DNA of 64,000 bases from positions 1,875,001 to 1,939,000 of the forward strand of contig CM076263.1 of assembly GCA_038380795.1 (NCBI GenBank), in the 5' to 3' direction. Position numbers and translations under genes: made by a program. Below are positions 1-11,620 of this stretch, piece after piece; within the stretch, counting starts at the first letter, position 1; each line of letters opens with the position of its first letter. This stretch comes from Pyrocephalus nanus. Its lineage: Eukaryota > Chordata > Aves > Passeriformes > Tyrannidae. The notes under the pieces were generated by a model, which worked only from the letters and a program-made list of their open reading frames with translations, was not told the DNA's origin and ran no database searches.

Positions 1-284
1 TGGTGGCCCCCCTGGGTGACCCTTCATGTGGCATCTGGGCTGTCACCACAGGGGTGCGTGGGCTGAGGAGCAGCCCCTGGTGATGCCCCCAAGCCCAGCA
101 TGAAATACTGTGCAGGGGAAAAAAAAAAAATATATATATATATAAGTAAAACTGATTTTTTGGTGTTTTTTTTTTTTTTTTTCCCTGATGATGTCTGTGC
201 ATCTGCTTTGTGCAGCTCCCGGCACACTCAAACCTGGACTGCCCTCCTGTGGTGGCTTGGTGGCAGCTCTGCCGCTGCTGGGGA

Positions 285-412
285 CTTGGAAATCCCACGG
301 AACACACTGGAGTCGGAGAGGAGCCCACAAGGATCGTCGAGTCCAGCCCTTACGTGAATGGCCCGAGGGGATCGAGCCCGCAGCCTTGGTGTTAATCAGC
401 ACCGTGCCATTA
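285..412 (-). mobile_element. Degenerate tRNA-Ile-derived SINE with CR1-like tail
   Basis: Read on the minus strand, bases about 350-412 resemble tRNA-Ile. The complement of a B box is at 369-379 (ggatcgagccc), and the anticodon-arm region at 388-402 reads ggtgctgattaacacc on the minus strand, with one extra base relative to tRNA-Ile. Bases 285-350 resemble a CR1-X-like 3' tail (gagcccacaaggatcgtcgag). The 3' end of the element lies at the left. It is older or more diverged than the copy at 59011. Confidence 0.6.
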
Positions 413-559
413 AAGGGCTGGTACCCGCACCCGGAGCTGTTTTGGGGTCTCAGCTGCACCAGCTCATGCCCAATCCACCCACTCCCTCCCATCACCCCAG
501 CCACTTCTACCTGCCAGGCAGAGAAAATACAAACCTGTTCCACATCCAGAGGGAGGTTA

Positions 560-626
560 ACCCTCCGGGTGGACTTGGTGACCTCAAGGGTCTTTTTCCA
601 ACCTAAACGTTTCTTTGATTCTGAGA
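560..626 (+). mobile_element. CR1 LINE 3' end fragment
   Basis: The stretch has the order typical of a CR1 terminus: gacttggtgacctcaaggg, then ttccaacctaaacg, then tttctttgattctg. It is diverged and truncated to the last 65 or so bases. Confidence 0.6.
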
Positions 627-1649
627 ATTTGTTACACCTGAGTTAACCACAACCACATAATTAGGCCAGTGAGGCTGGGAACATGCCTCAGCTGTCGGTG
701 GCCTCATGGGAACCCTGATTTTTGGGAGATTATTCCCGAGGGGGTAAGCCAGGACTGGACCCTCTGATGCCCAGTGTGGCCTCAGCTGATATTTCCTGCT
801 TCCCCTCATGGCACCACTAATAATTTTGCCCAGTTCAGTCAAGTAGAGATGACTTGACTATAAACCCTATGCAATTATATAAAGCTCATTTCCTTAAAAA
901 TTGAGGCTGGAAACCGTAAATGCAAATAACCAAAGAAGAAGCCAAACAGAAGTGCAGAGCTGCAACCCCCGAAGTTTTATTTCATTTCTTTCTTTTCTGC
1001 AGAGATGACACTGACTGAGATGTCACAAATCCGATCAGGCTTCCTAATAGTTCATGCAGTGCCTCGAGCCTCAGGGGCCATCTGATATTCAGGCAGCCAA
1101 TTTGCAGGCAGGAGATGCAAAGCCAAACCAGGCAGGGGCTGGGGTTTTAAGGGCAGACCCTGTCTGTCAGCTAAAACCTTCCTCTGCTCTTGGGTAACCT
1201 CCGGCAAATCCTCGTAGGGAACCTGCCTGTCTTTAAGGTGTAGCTGTTAACTCAGTTTCCATAGCAAACAGGACAGGGCTGTCTCGGTGGGACCAACTTC
1301 TGCGACGTTATCTGGAGTTTTGAACTGCTTGGGAAACATTTAAGGCTTCGCCCCTGAGTTCTCAGAAATGGGGTTCGCGTTTAAGCGGCTTCTATGGGAT
1401 GTTTTTGGAGGTTTTCAGATGCTATATTCATTGAAAAATCAGTTGGAAATACGAAGTTCCCACTAACATTTTTTGAGACATGGTTCTTGGATCAGAAGTG
1501 AAGGTGAGCAGCAATTTGCTCCGAGTGTTGCTGCAGGGCTGAAAGAGCCAGGCTGTGACACACCAAGATTTAAAGAGAGGAGCTGGATGAGTAGAGTGAA
1601 GAGTGAGTGGAAGCTCTGTGGGAGGTGGAAGAAAATTTCCAGTGGGGAG

Positions 1650-2131
1650 ACTTGAGGTGTCTGTGCCCAGTTCTGGGTCCCTCAGGACAAGAGAGACCCT
1701 GAGGGGCTGGAGTGTGTGCAGGGAAGGGAACGGAGCTGGGAAGGGGCTGGAGCAGCAGGAGCGGCTGAGGGAGCTGGGGGGGCTCATCCTGGAGAAAAGG
1801 AGGCTCAGGGGGGACCTTCTGGCTCTGCAATCCCTGACAGGAGGGGGGAGCCAAGGGCAAATCAGGATCTCCTCCCACATGACAAGAGAAAACAGCCCCA
1901 AATTGTGCCAGGGCAGATTTAGTTTGGATATGAGGGGAAAACTCTTAATGGAAAGGGTTATTTAGCCCTGGCACAGCTGCCCAGGGCAGTGTTGGAGCCT
2001 CCATCCCTGGAGGGACTTAAAGCCCTGTGGATGTGGCATTTGGGGACGTGGGTGAGTGCTGGCCTTGGCAGTGCTGGGGGATGTTTGGACTCGGTGATCT
2101 TAGAGGGCGTTTCCCACCTGAATGATTCAGT
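1650..2131 (+). mobile_element. CR1 LINE 3' fragment, sense
   Basis: Contains CR1 3' landmarks in order: gggaagggaacggagctggg, ggagctgggggggctcatcc, ctctgcaatccctgacagg, ccctggagggacttaaagcc and the terminal ggactcggtgatcttagagg, ending near 2131. It is the same subfamily type as the antisense copy at 23001-23620. No CR1 open reading frame is intact; the conceptual frames are noncoding. Confidence 0.85.
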
Positions 2132-2425
2132 GGGTCTGGGAGCTGAGGGTAGTCCCCACGAGGAGATGTGCTGCTCATACAGCTTCCCAGTGTCCTGCTT
2201 GTTGTGTTCAATCAGCTTAGCCCCTGACAGAGATTATTGCGGCTCCAAGCACTTGGGATCCTTTTTCCCTGGAGCAGGAACAGCCAAGGTGGATAATATA
2301 TGTGTCTGCTTTCAAATAGATTCAACAAGTCTATGTTTAAATGCATACACAGACCTACATACATCTAATATGCATTTAGCTGTTATCCTCACCAGATTTT
2401 ACATAAAATACAATATTATTTCTCC

Positions 2426-2447
2426 TTTTTTTTTTTTGGGGGGGGGG
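2426..2447. repeat. Poly-T/poly-G junction
   Basis: About twelve T are followed directly by about ten G. This is a simple sequence tract likely to vary in length and prone to assembly error. Confidence 0.8.
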
Positions 2448-2924
2448 ACTGAGACACAGGGAGGGCCAGAGATTTATTGATGGTGCCCTTGCAGCACACA
2501 GGTACCCGTGTGTGTGCTGCCAGCCTGCCCCTCCTTACACGTGGTCCTTGCATGAGTGGAAATCATCCCTGGGGAGTGGCCGACCTTGGCAATGGCTTCA
2601 TCAGTCTGTCAAATTAAATGTTAGGAGGGAGCATCCCCAGGAAACCCCAAATCCTTGTCCCCAGCATCCCTGTCCGATTCAGCTGGCCGCTGTGCAGATT
2701 ACCATCCAGCTGCTGAAGAAGAAATTTGGAGCAAGGCAGAAAAAGGAAGAAAGCAAGAGAGGACTTTTTCTGGAGGGGGCCGTGCCGAGATGAGGTGGTG
2801 AGAGCAGCAGGAGCCACGTCAGGGACACGCGTGGCTCTGGCTGGCTCAGGGGACCGTGATCTTCGTTAAGAGGTGTCCGTGGTGAGGGTTTGTCCCTGAG
2901 GGTGGAAGGATGTCAACACCCCCC

Positions 2925-3050
2925 ACCCAAAAAAACCAAACCAAAACAAAAAACAAACAAGCAAACAAAAGAAAACCAAATAAGCAAACAAAAGAAACAA
3001 AACAAAACCCACAACAAACCAAACAAACAAACAAAAAAACCAAACAGAGA
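2925..3050. repeat. A/C-rich low-complexity tract
   Basis: Repeated AAAC/AACCAAA/AAACAAAC words with almost no T. Similar tracts recur at 10365-10455, 11505-11620 and 15342-15367. They look like decayed simple repeats rather than genes. Confidence 0.75.
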
Positions 3051-5054
3051 TAAATATCCATGTCCCACCCGGTGATTCTCTGAAGAAAACAAGAATGGGG
3101 GAGAATGAAAAGCGAAGATGGAAGGAACCTCCCTCCCTGGTGCCCCTGCAAGCACCATCAGAGTAAATCCCAGCGGCAGGGAGGGGTTGCAGCCACTGCT
3201 ACCGACCCCCCCAAATCAGGCAGGGCTGTCCAAAGCATTGGGATGTGTCCACGTCACACACGTGGGCTCCTTGTTTGCAGCCACCCCTCGCCAGCTGCTG
3301 CTTTAACACCCCATCTGCCCAGCCATATGCTCCTTCCACACAGGGGGGATGCTCGATGGGCCTTCAGGGGAGGAGAATGGGCATCTGAGCACGTGGGAGC
3401 AGGTAGGGCTTAGAGAGGCCTGGAGTGATGTGGGAGGGATGCTCTGACATGAGAGCCCCTGTGGGAAGGTGTGGGGTGAGTGTCTCTGTGCCCAGAAGCA
3501 GCAGCAAAATGGGACATGAGGATGTTAGGGGGGGTGTTGGAGAGAAGCACAGACCCTTTACAACGGGCTCCTGATGTGAAGCAGCTAAAATTCGAGCAGG
3601 AGGATGCTGACAGGGCATTGGAGGGCACCACTGACCCTTTGTTTTCTCTAAATTTATTAGGCAGGAGGTTGCACTTGCAAAATTTATCACGAAACAGATT
3701 TTCAGGACACCAGCAGGCTTAGAAAAATGTCACACTGGAAACCAGAAGGGGCTGAGTGTTTCTGCAAGGTGGGAGCATATCCTGCCTAGGTGGCAGCAAC
3801 AGAGTGGATGAAGGAAAGGGAATCGGCTCATCTAGGTCAGACACCCACAGCAGTGGCACTGTTGTCCCTGCTTCCTGGCTAGACTTCTCCTGTTCTCAAG
3901 GGGAGCAATCTCTCTCCAGGTAAACATCTGGAATGAGTGAAATAATTCCACTTTTGGGGGGCTGGTTGCTCTGCAGTGGCAGGTTAATGGAGGATGTATG
4001 TCCTGAGTGCCCTTTTCATGCCCTGTCCCTTTGGTTTTCAGCCTCCTGGTCCTTTGCCCCCAGCATTTGAAGCTTTCACTGATCTCCACTGAAGATCCCA
4101 ACACGTTTAAACACCCAGGATGGGATACAGCATGGCACTAAAGGCCAAATTCCCTGTGTGGATGAGCAGAGCAGAGGGGCAGGAGGCTATATGTGTGCAC
4201 CCACAGCCGTGGGTGTGCTGGATGTGCTGAATGAAGGGCTAATAAGGGACACCGCCAGCTGAAGCTCCACAGGCTCAGGCCAAATCATTTAATAGGAGTG
4301 TTGGGCTGTGCTCAGTTAATCCTACATACCTGGGGAGAGGAGGGTGGGATCTGTACCACCTTCATGCCATGCTGTGGGCTGAATGTGGTTTTCCCTGTGA
4401 TGCTCCAGCCCAGAGGAGAGAGGGAGAGGACACCAGCATCCTGCAAAGGGTCAGTGGAAATGCTTGAAAGCCCACTTTTTGGCTTGAAAAATCACTCTAA
4501 CCAGAAAAAAATGGAGTATTGGCCTCAAACGAAGCTGGGGACATAAGCTTCCTTACATTTAGTAAACTACCACGTGTTCTCTCCCTCCAGCCTACACCAG
4601 GCACCTCGTGGTCTCCAGTCCGTGGCTGTAACCTGCCTCATCTCCCTTCTTAGACAGAAACTAGTTTCATTTGAGTCCAGGACTGAGGTCTGGGCTCCTT
4701 GAGGGAAGGCAGCTAATCCTTCTGCCTTCTCTCCTCCGCTCGTAAAATGGAAAAGGTGACTTTATCCACTGCGGTGAGGATTATCGCCTAATCTGGGACT
4801 CTGCTGGGCCCTGGTGGGGCAGCCTGGTGTGAGAACACCTATTAGCTGTGTTGTTTGAGATGCTGCTTCCCAGCTATGGCTGTAACCGCTCCGAGGATGT
4901 GGAGGGATTTGTGAATGGAGAAGGGGAGGGAGGGAGGGATTGGGGAGCTCGTTTCGGTGCTGGGAGGGTAGGTATGTGCTCATCCCCCTTGGCCCCTTGC
5001 TCAAGCAGAGATGGGGAATTTTGACTGTAAGGAGAGATGTGTCTTGCTGAGGCC

Positions 5055-5442
5055 TTAATCTGCTGGAGCCAGTCCAGAGGAGGCCTTGAAGATGGTCCGA
5101 GGTCTGGAGCCCCTCTGCTCTGGAGCCAGGCTGGGAGAGCTGGGGGGGTTCACCTGGAGAAGAGAAGGCTCCAGGGAGTCCCTTCCTGTGCCTAAAGGGG
5201 CTCCAGGAGAGCTGGAGAGGGATTTGGGACAAGGATGGAGGGTCAGGACACAGGGAATGGCTTCCCATTGCCAGTGGACAGGGATAGATGGGACATTAGG
5301 AAGGAATTCCTGGCTGTGAGGGTGGGGAGGCCCTGGCACAGGATACCCAGAGAAGCTGTGGCTGCCCCTGGATCCTTGGAAGTGTCCAAGGCCAGGTTGG
5401 ATGGGGCTTGGGGCAACCTGGGATAGTGGAAAATGTCCCTCT
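5055..5442 (+). mobile_element. CR1 LINE 3' fragment, sense
   Basis: Shows ctctgctctggagccaggct, gttcacctggagaagagaag, gctgtggctgcccctggatc and aaggccaggttggatggggc, in the order found in CR1 3' ends. It stops after gggatagtggaaaatgtccc and lacks the final ttccaacccaaaccattctg segment, so it is truncated at both ends. Confidence 0.85.
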
Positions 5443-6252
5443 CTACCCCTGAAAGCCTCGAGCTCAGCCAAGGCACGAGGACAGAGCTGCTGCTGTCTCT
5501 GCTGTTGCAGGACCAAAGCCTGAGAAGGATCTGCATCTGCATGTCCCCCAGTGCCTTCATAGTTCATGCTGGTATGTCTGAAAAAAGCTTCTGGCAATGT
5601 GTTTTCGTTAGTGCCCTTAGAATAGGATGCAGAAGGAAAGGTTTATGGGAGAGAATTCATTTTCTTGGCTCTTCTGCACCAGAATTAATTGCAGCCATAT
5701 TTATTGCTCCAGCAAGTAGAGATGAGGTAGATAAGAGAATGTCTTTGTTTAGGGCAATGAATAATTTATGTCGTAAATTCACCAGAACTTTGAAATCTGA
5801 AGAACTGGGTTTGCTTCCTTCCATGTCCAGAGAGCAAGATTGAGCCATAACCCTTGTATGTGGCTGATGTTTTGTGACCTTCCCATCACTGTGGTCATCT
5901 ATTCGACCTTCTGTAACACAAAATGTAGAATTTCTCTGTGTAGGGCGCCTTGGAGTAGGGTTGGCAGCCAGGTTGCTGCTGTGTTTGGTAACGAGAGGTT
6001 TGGCCAAGGAATAACCCATCCTGTCCTATGACAAGTACCCAAGGCAGAACAAAACACACAGCTGACTACAGAGGGAGTTTTGACAGCTGTGATGGCTCAT
6101 CAAATCATCTGCCAAGACAGGGGTTCTGTGTCAAACCCATAACTTCTAGTTGAGCTGGAGGAGAAGCTTTTAGAAAGACACCCTGAGCACCAGAAAGCTG
6201 CAGTTTCTTTCCCAAAGTGACTTTCCCCCAGGCTGTGGGCTCCTGATGAGTG

Positions 6253-6318
6253 TTGGAATCATGGAATACCCTTAGCTGGAAGAGACCCACAAGGATCATC
6301 TAGTTGAACTCCTGGAAT
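6253..6318 (-). mobile_element. Short CR1-X/SINE-type tail, antisense
   Basis: Begins gaatcatggaatacc and continues ctggaagagacccacaagga, then tcatctagttgaactcc. This resembles the terminal 60 bases shared by CR1-X and its SINE partners, read in reverse orientation. Confidence 0.5.
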
Positions 6319-7411
6319 ATCAGTATTTTTGTCCCAGGAAATCCCTGCATATCTGTTTTTCCTGTGAGGGCGGATCTGTTGCTGGGATTTAATTCTGCCC
6401 CTGGGGTGGGCACAGCTGCCTGCCTGCCTCCCTGAGAGCTGCTGGCATGTGCCCTGCTTCCCAGGCTGGAGCTGGATGGGTTTGCCAGCCTTTGCCTTTG
6501 GAGAGGAAGGGTGAATATTGATTCATCAGATTCATCAGTCTTGCCTGCTCGTGCTCTGGAGCAGAGCTGGAGGGCTCTCGAGCGAACACACACTGGTGTC
6601 CCTTGGATGATCCCTTGCTTCAAAATCAGGGGCTGGGAGAGAAAAGACAGTGAAAGTCAGAATCTGTAACTTCAAAGGCAAGCTGGGATGGGAGCCCGTG
6701 TCAGCTTCTGGGAGGAAAAACAGGGATGGTTTTGATTAGTGAGAAGGTAAAACACATGGCAAGATGAATAGCAATGTCCTTGCATAGTTCTCTTATAATC
6801 CAAGGAAGGACAGTTGTGGGGGACACTGGCATTCTCAGTGGAAACTATTATGTCTTGAGAGAAAAATCTACTTATTTTTAACCAACCAAGAAACAGGCCC
6901 ATGAATTCTCCAGCCTTGGAGAGGCCCTGACAGAGTGAACCCTTTGCGTGACGCCAGCGTTGCCACTTCTGCGAAGGAGAGGACTCTGGTATCAAACCAA
7001 GGACAAAAGAAGGGACTGGTGGTGAGGGGAGAAGGACGTCTCTGTGGCCTAGTCTGCCTCTGCAGAAGCTAATGTTTCTCTAAAAAAAATCCGAGTTGAA
7101 GGCTGCTTGTCCAGATCTTGTGTCCTGAAGCCCTCAAATGTCCCTGCTCCCAATACTCATCCTCGCACCCAAGATACGGCTGAGGCAAAATACAAATAAT
7201 GGTGGGGGAAAAGAATCTTGCAGCTGTCTAATTTCTCTTTTTGAAGTGCAGGTTTGCTTGCCTTGCTTTCCTTCCTTGCAAGAACAAGGGAGGGCACAAG
7301 CACTTTCCCCCTTCTTGGCATGCGCTTCCTCCAATTTGCAGGTCAGCATTCATCCAGCAGCTGAATTCTCATCTCCTGAAAAGGCAGAGAGGTGGAAAAA
7401 ACTCTGATAGC

Positions 7412-7437
7412 TTAAAAAAAAAAAAAGAAAAAAAAAA
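7412..7437. repeat. Poly-A tract
   Basis: A run of A interrupted by one G. No adjacent retroposon body is recognised. Confidence 0.7.
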
Positions 7438-7809
7438 GGCCACCTGTGGATGAAGCAGAGGACAGAGCTGGAGGCTGATGGGGAAGTAATTTTCACTGGG
7501 AGAAGCGAACAAGTAGGCAGCATTTTCCCCTGCTTGGTGTTGAGAGTTGTCAGACAGCTGGTGAGACGGTCTCTATGCTGGAAACTTCTGTGACAGGGGA
7601 GGTAATGCAGCAGCTGCTGAAGTGTGTTGGCCCCAAATTTCTGCTGCCTTCCTGGACGTGGCCTTAGAAGCCATTTTCTTGTGTGGAGAGATCGAAACAC
7701 CCAGGCTCTGGCTCCTCCAGGAGGATAATGCTGCTGTCCTGGTGAGGCAGATTTTGAGGCAAAAGTTTGGCTTGTGTCAGGGCCTGATCACTGAACTCTT
7801 AATTGTATC

Positions 7810-7896
7810 TGGTGGAAAGTGTCCCTGCCCATGGCAGGGAGGTTGGAAGTAAATAATCTTTGAAGTCCCTTCCAACCCAAACCATCCTGTGATTCC
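7810..7896 (+). mobile_element. CR1 LINE 3' terminus, sense
   Basis: Only the last 85 or so bases remain: aaagtgtccctgcccatggc, then cccttccaacccaaaccatc and ctgtgattcc. This is the canonical CR1 end. Confidence 0.85.
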
Positions 7897-8170
7897 CCAG
7901 CAGGCACTGGCTACAGGAGGCATCCCACCACCTCCATCCTCCTTTGAGCCACCACTCCTTGGGGTTATAGTTTATTTTGTCTTCCCAAAGACTGAAATCG
8001 CTTATGAGGCAAATCATAGCATATATCAGAATGGAGTGAGTGTAGGCTCAGGCTCCTGCACTCCTTGGCAAAGCTCAGACCTGGGCCTCTCTGGTCACTG
8101 CCCCTCTCTCCCCACTCAGCCACAGAGTAGGCCCACAGATATTTCCATTCTCCTTGGGTGTCTCTTCTAG

Positions 8171-8316
8171 GAATCACAGAATAGTTTGGGTTGGAAGTGA
8201 CCTTTGAGATCATCTTGTTCCAAACCCTCTGCCATGGTCAGGGACACCTTCCACTAGACCAGGGTGCTCCAAATCCAACCTGGCCTTGGACGCTGCCAAG
8301 GATGGGGCATCTAAAA
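8171..8316 (-). mobile_element. CR1 LINE 3' end, antisense
   Basis: Starts gaatcacagaatagtttggg, followed by the complement of the CR1 end (gccatggtcagggacacctt, ccaacctggccttggacgct). It is truncated after about 145 bases. Confidence 0.85.
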
Positions 8317-8739
8317 ATGTGCCTTGACTCCCCTCCTCCAGAACTCACTCTAAGTTTGTGCCCAGGCATAAGCAAGCTCAGTTTTGTGTTTAGCTGCTAG
8401 CATAGCATCTCCCAGCCTTTACTGTGTGAGTTTTACTGTGTTTTACGGTGGTTCTCAGCTGGAATTCTCACATGCTGCCTCACTGGAACTGCTTTAACAG
8501 CATCTCTGGACTGTGTTAGATCAAACTTCAGGGTGTCTGGACACAGCCTCTACCACGGCCCATCCGTGTCCGTCTGCTTCAACAATTAGTACCCACCTGT
8601 AATTCTCTGAAGCATCCAAGGGGGTGAATTCACAGACAGAGGTCTAGCAAGGAAGCAGTTCGTGTTACATCAGCAACAGGGTGTGCAGTGGGGTTTTCTT
8701 TCAACACTGAAAGCTAAAAATAGGGGCCAAGTTTGGTTT

Positions 8740-9260
8740 TGACCAGCCAACAAAACAGATACTTAAAACTCAATAGCTAAAATCATTGCAATGCAAATTA
8801 GTGATTCAATGAAAGCTCATGAAAGATACTTATTCTGAATGATATGAAGGAAAAAAAAAGGGAGTAATTACTTAGCTAAGCTATAATTTCATTCACTGTT
8901 ATTAGGTGGATTTAGATTACTTGCTCGCTCGAGATTAGAGATTTGAAATACATGGCTGAAATCCTCTTTCTAATCCAGAATTGCTAAATCCTTGGGTATT
9001 TCTCGATCATCAAGCTTTGATTTGCATCTATGTTGCTCTTCAGGGTGTAATTTCAGTTCTCTGCCAAATATTTGTTCCTTTCTTCTCCCCCCAGCATAAT
9101 CCCCCATTTTCCTGATAGCAAGCACTGTAGGCAAACCAATGTCACCAGCTCTTCACAAGTTCCACAGGGGTATCAGCTCTTCAGAACTCAGCAGGGTGCT
9201 GTAATTATAAACTTCAAAGCAAATTATAATTAATTTTATTGAAAGAAAAGACACCAACAA
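8740..9260. other. AT-rich noncoding stretch with octamer motifs
   Basis: Low in repeats and rich in homeodomain-like AT words. Two octamer sequences sit in opposite orientation: ATGCAAAT at 8791-8798 and ATTTGCAT at 9020-9027. Sequence character differs from the CR1-rich flanks. It may be a conserved noncoding element, but no alignment is available. Confidence 0.3.
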
Positions 9261-9332
9261 CATGAAACCACTTGAAAATGTGGTGTTTGTTTATTTTATT
9301 TTGTTTTGGTTTTCAGTTTTAACAAAATGTGT

Positions 9333-9620
9333 AGAATCATAGAGTGGTTTGGGTTGAAAGGGACCTTATATATCATCTCACCCCAAAATCCCTGCCATGG
9401 ATTTCACTATCCCAGGTTGCTCCAAGCCACGTCCAACCCAGCCTTGGACAGTTCCAGGGATCCAGGGGCAGCCACAGCTTCTCTGGGCAACCTGTGCCAG
9501 GGGCTCTCAGGTCTCCCTGGAGCCTTTTCTTCTCTGGGTGAACCCCCCCAGCTCTCCCAGCCTGGCTCCAGAGCAGAGGGGCTCCAGCTCTCAGAGCATC
9601 TCCGTGGTCTTCACAGCTAC
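9333..9620 (-). mobile_element. CR1 LINE 3' end, antisense
   Basis: Begins agaatcatagagtggtttgg and carries the complement of the CR1 3' region (actatcccaggttgctccaa, ccaggggcagccacagcttc, ctctcccagcctggctccag) to about 9620. The bases after 9620 are unique. Confidence 0.85.
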
Positions 9621-10364
9621 ACACCCTTCTCTTGCTGCAGTACAGGGACTTGACAAATCCTGCTTGGATCGGCACTACCAGAGAGGAACTCTAACCCCTG
9701 TCACCTCTTGCTGGGTCCCCCTGGCCCTGCCTGGCCAGGAGCAGTTGCTGGGGGTGTGGATGTGTCGAGGGGAGGGGAAAGCAGAGTGTCCTGGTGCTCC
9801 AAGAAAGAGGAGCTAAGCCTCAGCTGGACAACCTGCTGACGGTGTCAACAGGGTTATGCAACCCTATGGCAGGGAAGGGCTGGGTCCTTTAATTTTTTTT
9901 TTTATTTTTTTTTAAGAGTTTCTAGACACCACTGGTTCTCATTAATCCATTTCCCTTGGTGTTATAAAGTACTTAGGGAATTCCACGAGGTGCTGCCTTC
10001 CTGCCCTTGTCTTTGTGAGGGGAAGAGTTGATCCTTTCTGGGTGCCCGTGTGAAGAAAATGCTCAGTGAGGAGGAGTAGGGGGTCACTTCAGCTTGCATG
10101 GTCAGGGGGGAAAGGCACGATACCCTACAATTCCACTCACCGAAATTCAACCCCTGGACTGCTCTGGGGTGTTGCTTCATGTTTGCTGCCACATCGTGGC
10201 AACTGAGCCTCACATCAAGGCAGGCAGCAAGGAGCTGTGCTCAGAGATCAGCCGTGAGGGCAGCTCTTGAACTGTGGCACTCACCAACCTGCCCACCAGT
10301 GTGGCTGGGAAAGGCGTGCATATTTTCCTATGTAAAGTAAGACAAAACCAAGAATCGTGTGGGG

Positions 10365-10455
10365 AATTTAAAAACAAAACAAAACAAAACCCCAAACAAA
10401 AAAGAAACACATTTTGTCCAGAAAAAAAACCAAAACAACAAACCCAGACCAGAAA
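10365..10455. repeat. A/C-rich low-complexity tract
   Basis: Runs of AAAAC and AAACC words with few T or G. Confidence 0.7.
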
Positions 10456-10659
10456 ACCAGTCAGGTGGAGATCTACCTCCAGCCCTTTTGGGTTTTAATC
10501 AGTCCAAATAAATGGTCAGGGTGTGAAGGGAGTGTTTGGGTGCTGCCCAGGGGCCGTAACCACACTGGCTGATGTGTCAGTCACGTCTGGTTTCTAGCTG
10601 TTACCTGCTCTCACTCGACTGATTTTTAACTCGCTCGGCATTTTCCATGCGTGCAAGAT

Positions 10660-10795
10660 GTTTGATTAGAGCCTTTGTGTTGCGTGTGTGGAAATAAAAG
10701 GCCAGCTAGGAACAGACAACCGATTAGGCATTAGGTGAGGTATAATCCTCCCTAATCACATTTCTAAACCTGGTAGTTGGAGGTGGGATTAGAGT
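10660..10795. promoter_or_regulatory. Cluster of GATTA/TAATC motifs, candidate enhancer
   Basis: Five homeodomain (OTX/PITX-like) core sites fall in 128 bases: GATTA at 10664 and 10722, TAATCC at 10743, TAATC at 10753 and GGATTA at 10786. The surrounding DNA is repeat-free. The function is inferred from motif density only. Confidence 0.3.
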
Positions 10796-11504
10796 TATTA
10801 ACATGTGGACAATAAAGCATATAATTTATTTAACAATTACTGGCTCTTTGTGAAGGGGGTGGGGGGGTGTCTATGCAAGCTGCAAGCACACACCAGCTCC
10901 TTCACCTCCTGCAGGATGGAGCTGCTGTCAGGGAGAAAGCTGGCAAATATGGGTGGTTGCCCACTGACACAAAGGGCAGCAAAAGCAGGGGTTGCTTTGG
11001 ATAGAACCAGAAGTAAATCCGAAATCCCCTCGCAGGACCCCTTGGCACTCCCACAGGAGAATACCTGGCATCTGGATGCTAAGCTGTGAGAACAGGAAGA
11101 AATAAAATATCAAAAAGGTGACATTTTTTTTTTTTTTTTACTGAGGTTTCCCAGTCTTCTCTCCCTGAACACACTATAATGCAAACGTACAATATGCAGG
11201 ATGAAGAACAGTAGGCAAAGGCAGCAGCTGGCAGGCAGTGATGTTGTGCAAGAGCAGCAAGGAAGGGAATTCCAGAGCTCCCTGATCAATCCCTGTCCTG
11301 AGCTTGTCATACAGTTTTCCCAGCTACGCTGGGCACTGTGGTGTTACACCAGAGATTCTCATGCCAGATAGGCATCCTCACAGTCAACAGATCTGTATTT
11401 TAATTCTTGAGTTTATTACGACAGCGTGCCAGTCTGCCTTTGGAGAGCTGAGGTTTGATCTTGAGATTGTCTTGAAGATGTTTGGAACTGTTTTTTTTCC
11501 CAGT

Positions 11505-11620
11505 ATATTAAAAAAAAAACCACCCTCAAATCAAAGCCAAAAAAAAATCCCAAACAAAACAAAGCAAACAAACAAACCCAAACAAGAAACCTTCATAAAA
11601 CCCCAAAACACCCACTCTGT
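11505..11620. repeat. A/C-rich low-complexity tract
   Basis: Poly-A, AAAC and AACCC words alternate with little else. Open frames across it are artefacts of base composition. Confidence 0.7.

Noticed and set aside
2925..3050. Short-repeat array that could be mistaken for a CRISPR-like or satellite array
   Set aside because: No regular repeat/spacer periodicity; it is decayed A/C-rich simple sequence.
4762..5597. Minus-strand frames of 168 and 180 codons
   Set aside because: Mostly the reverse of a sense CR1 fragment (5055-5442); proline/serine-rich and without family resemblance.
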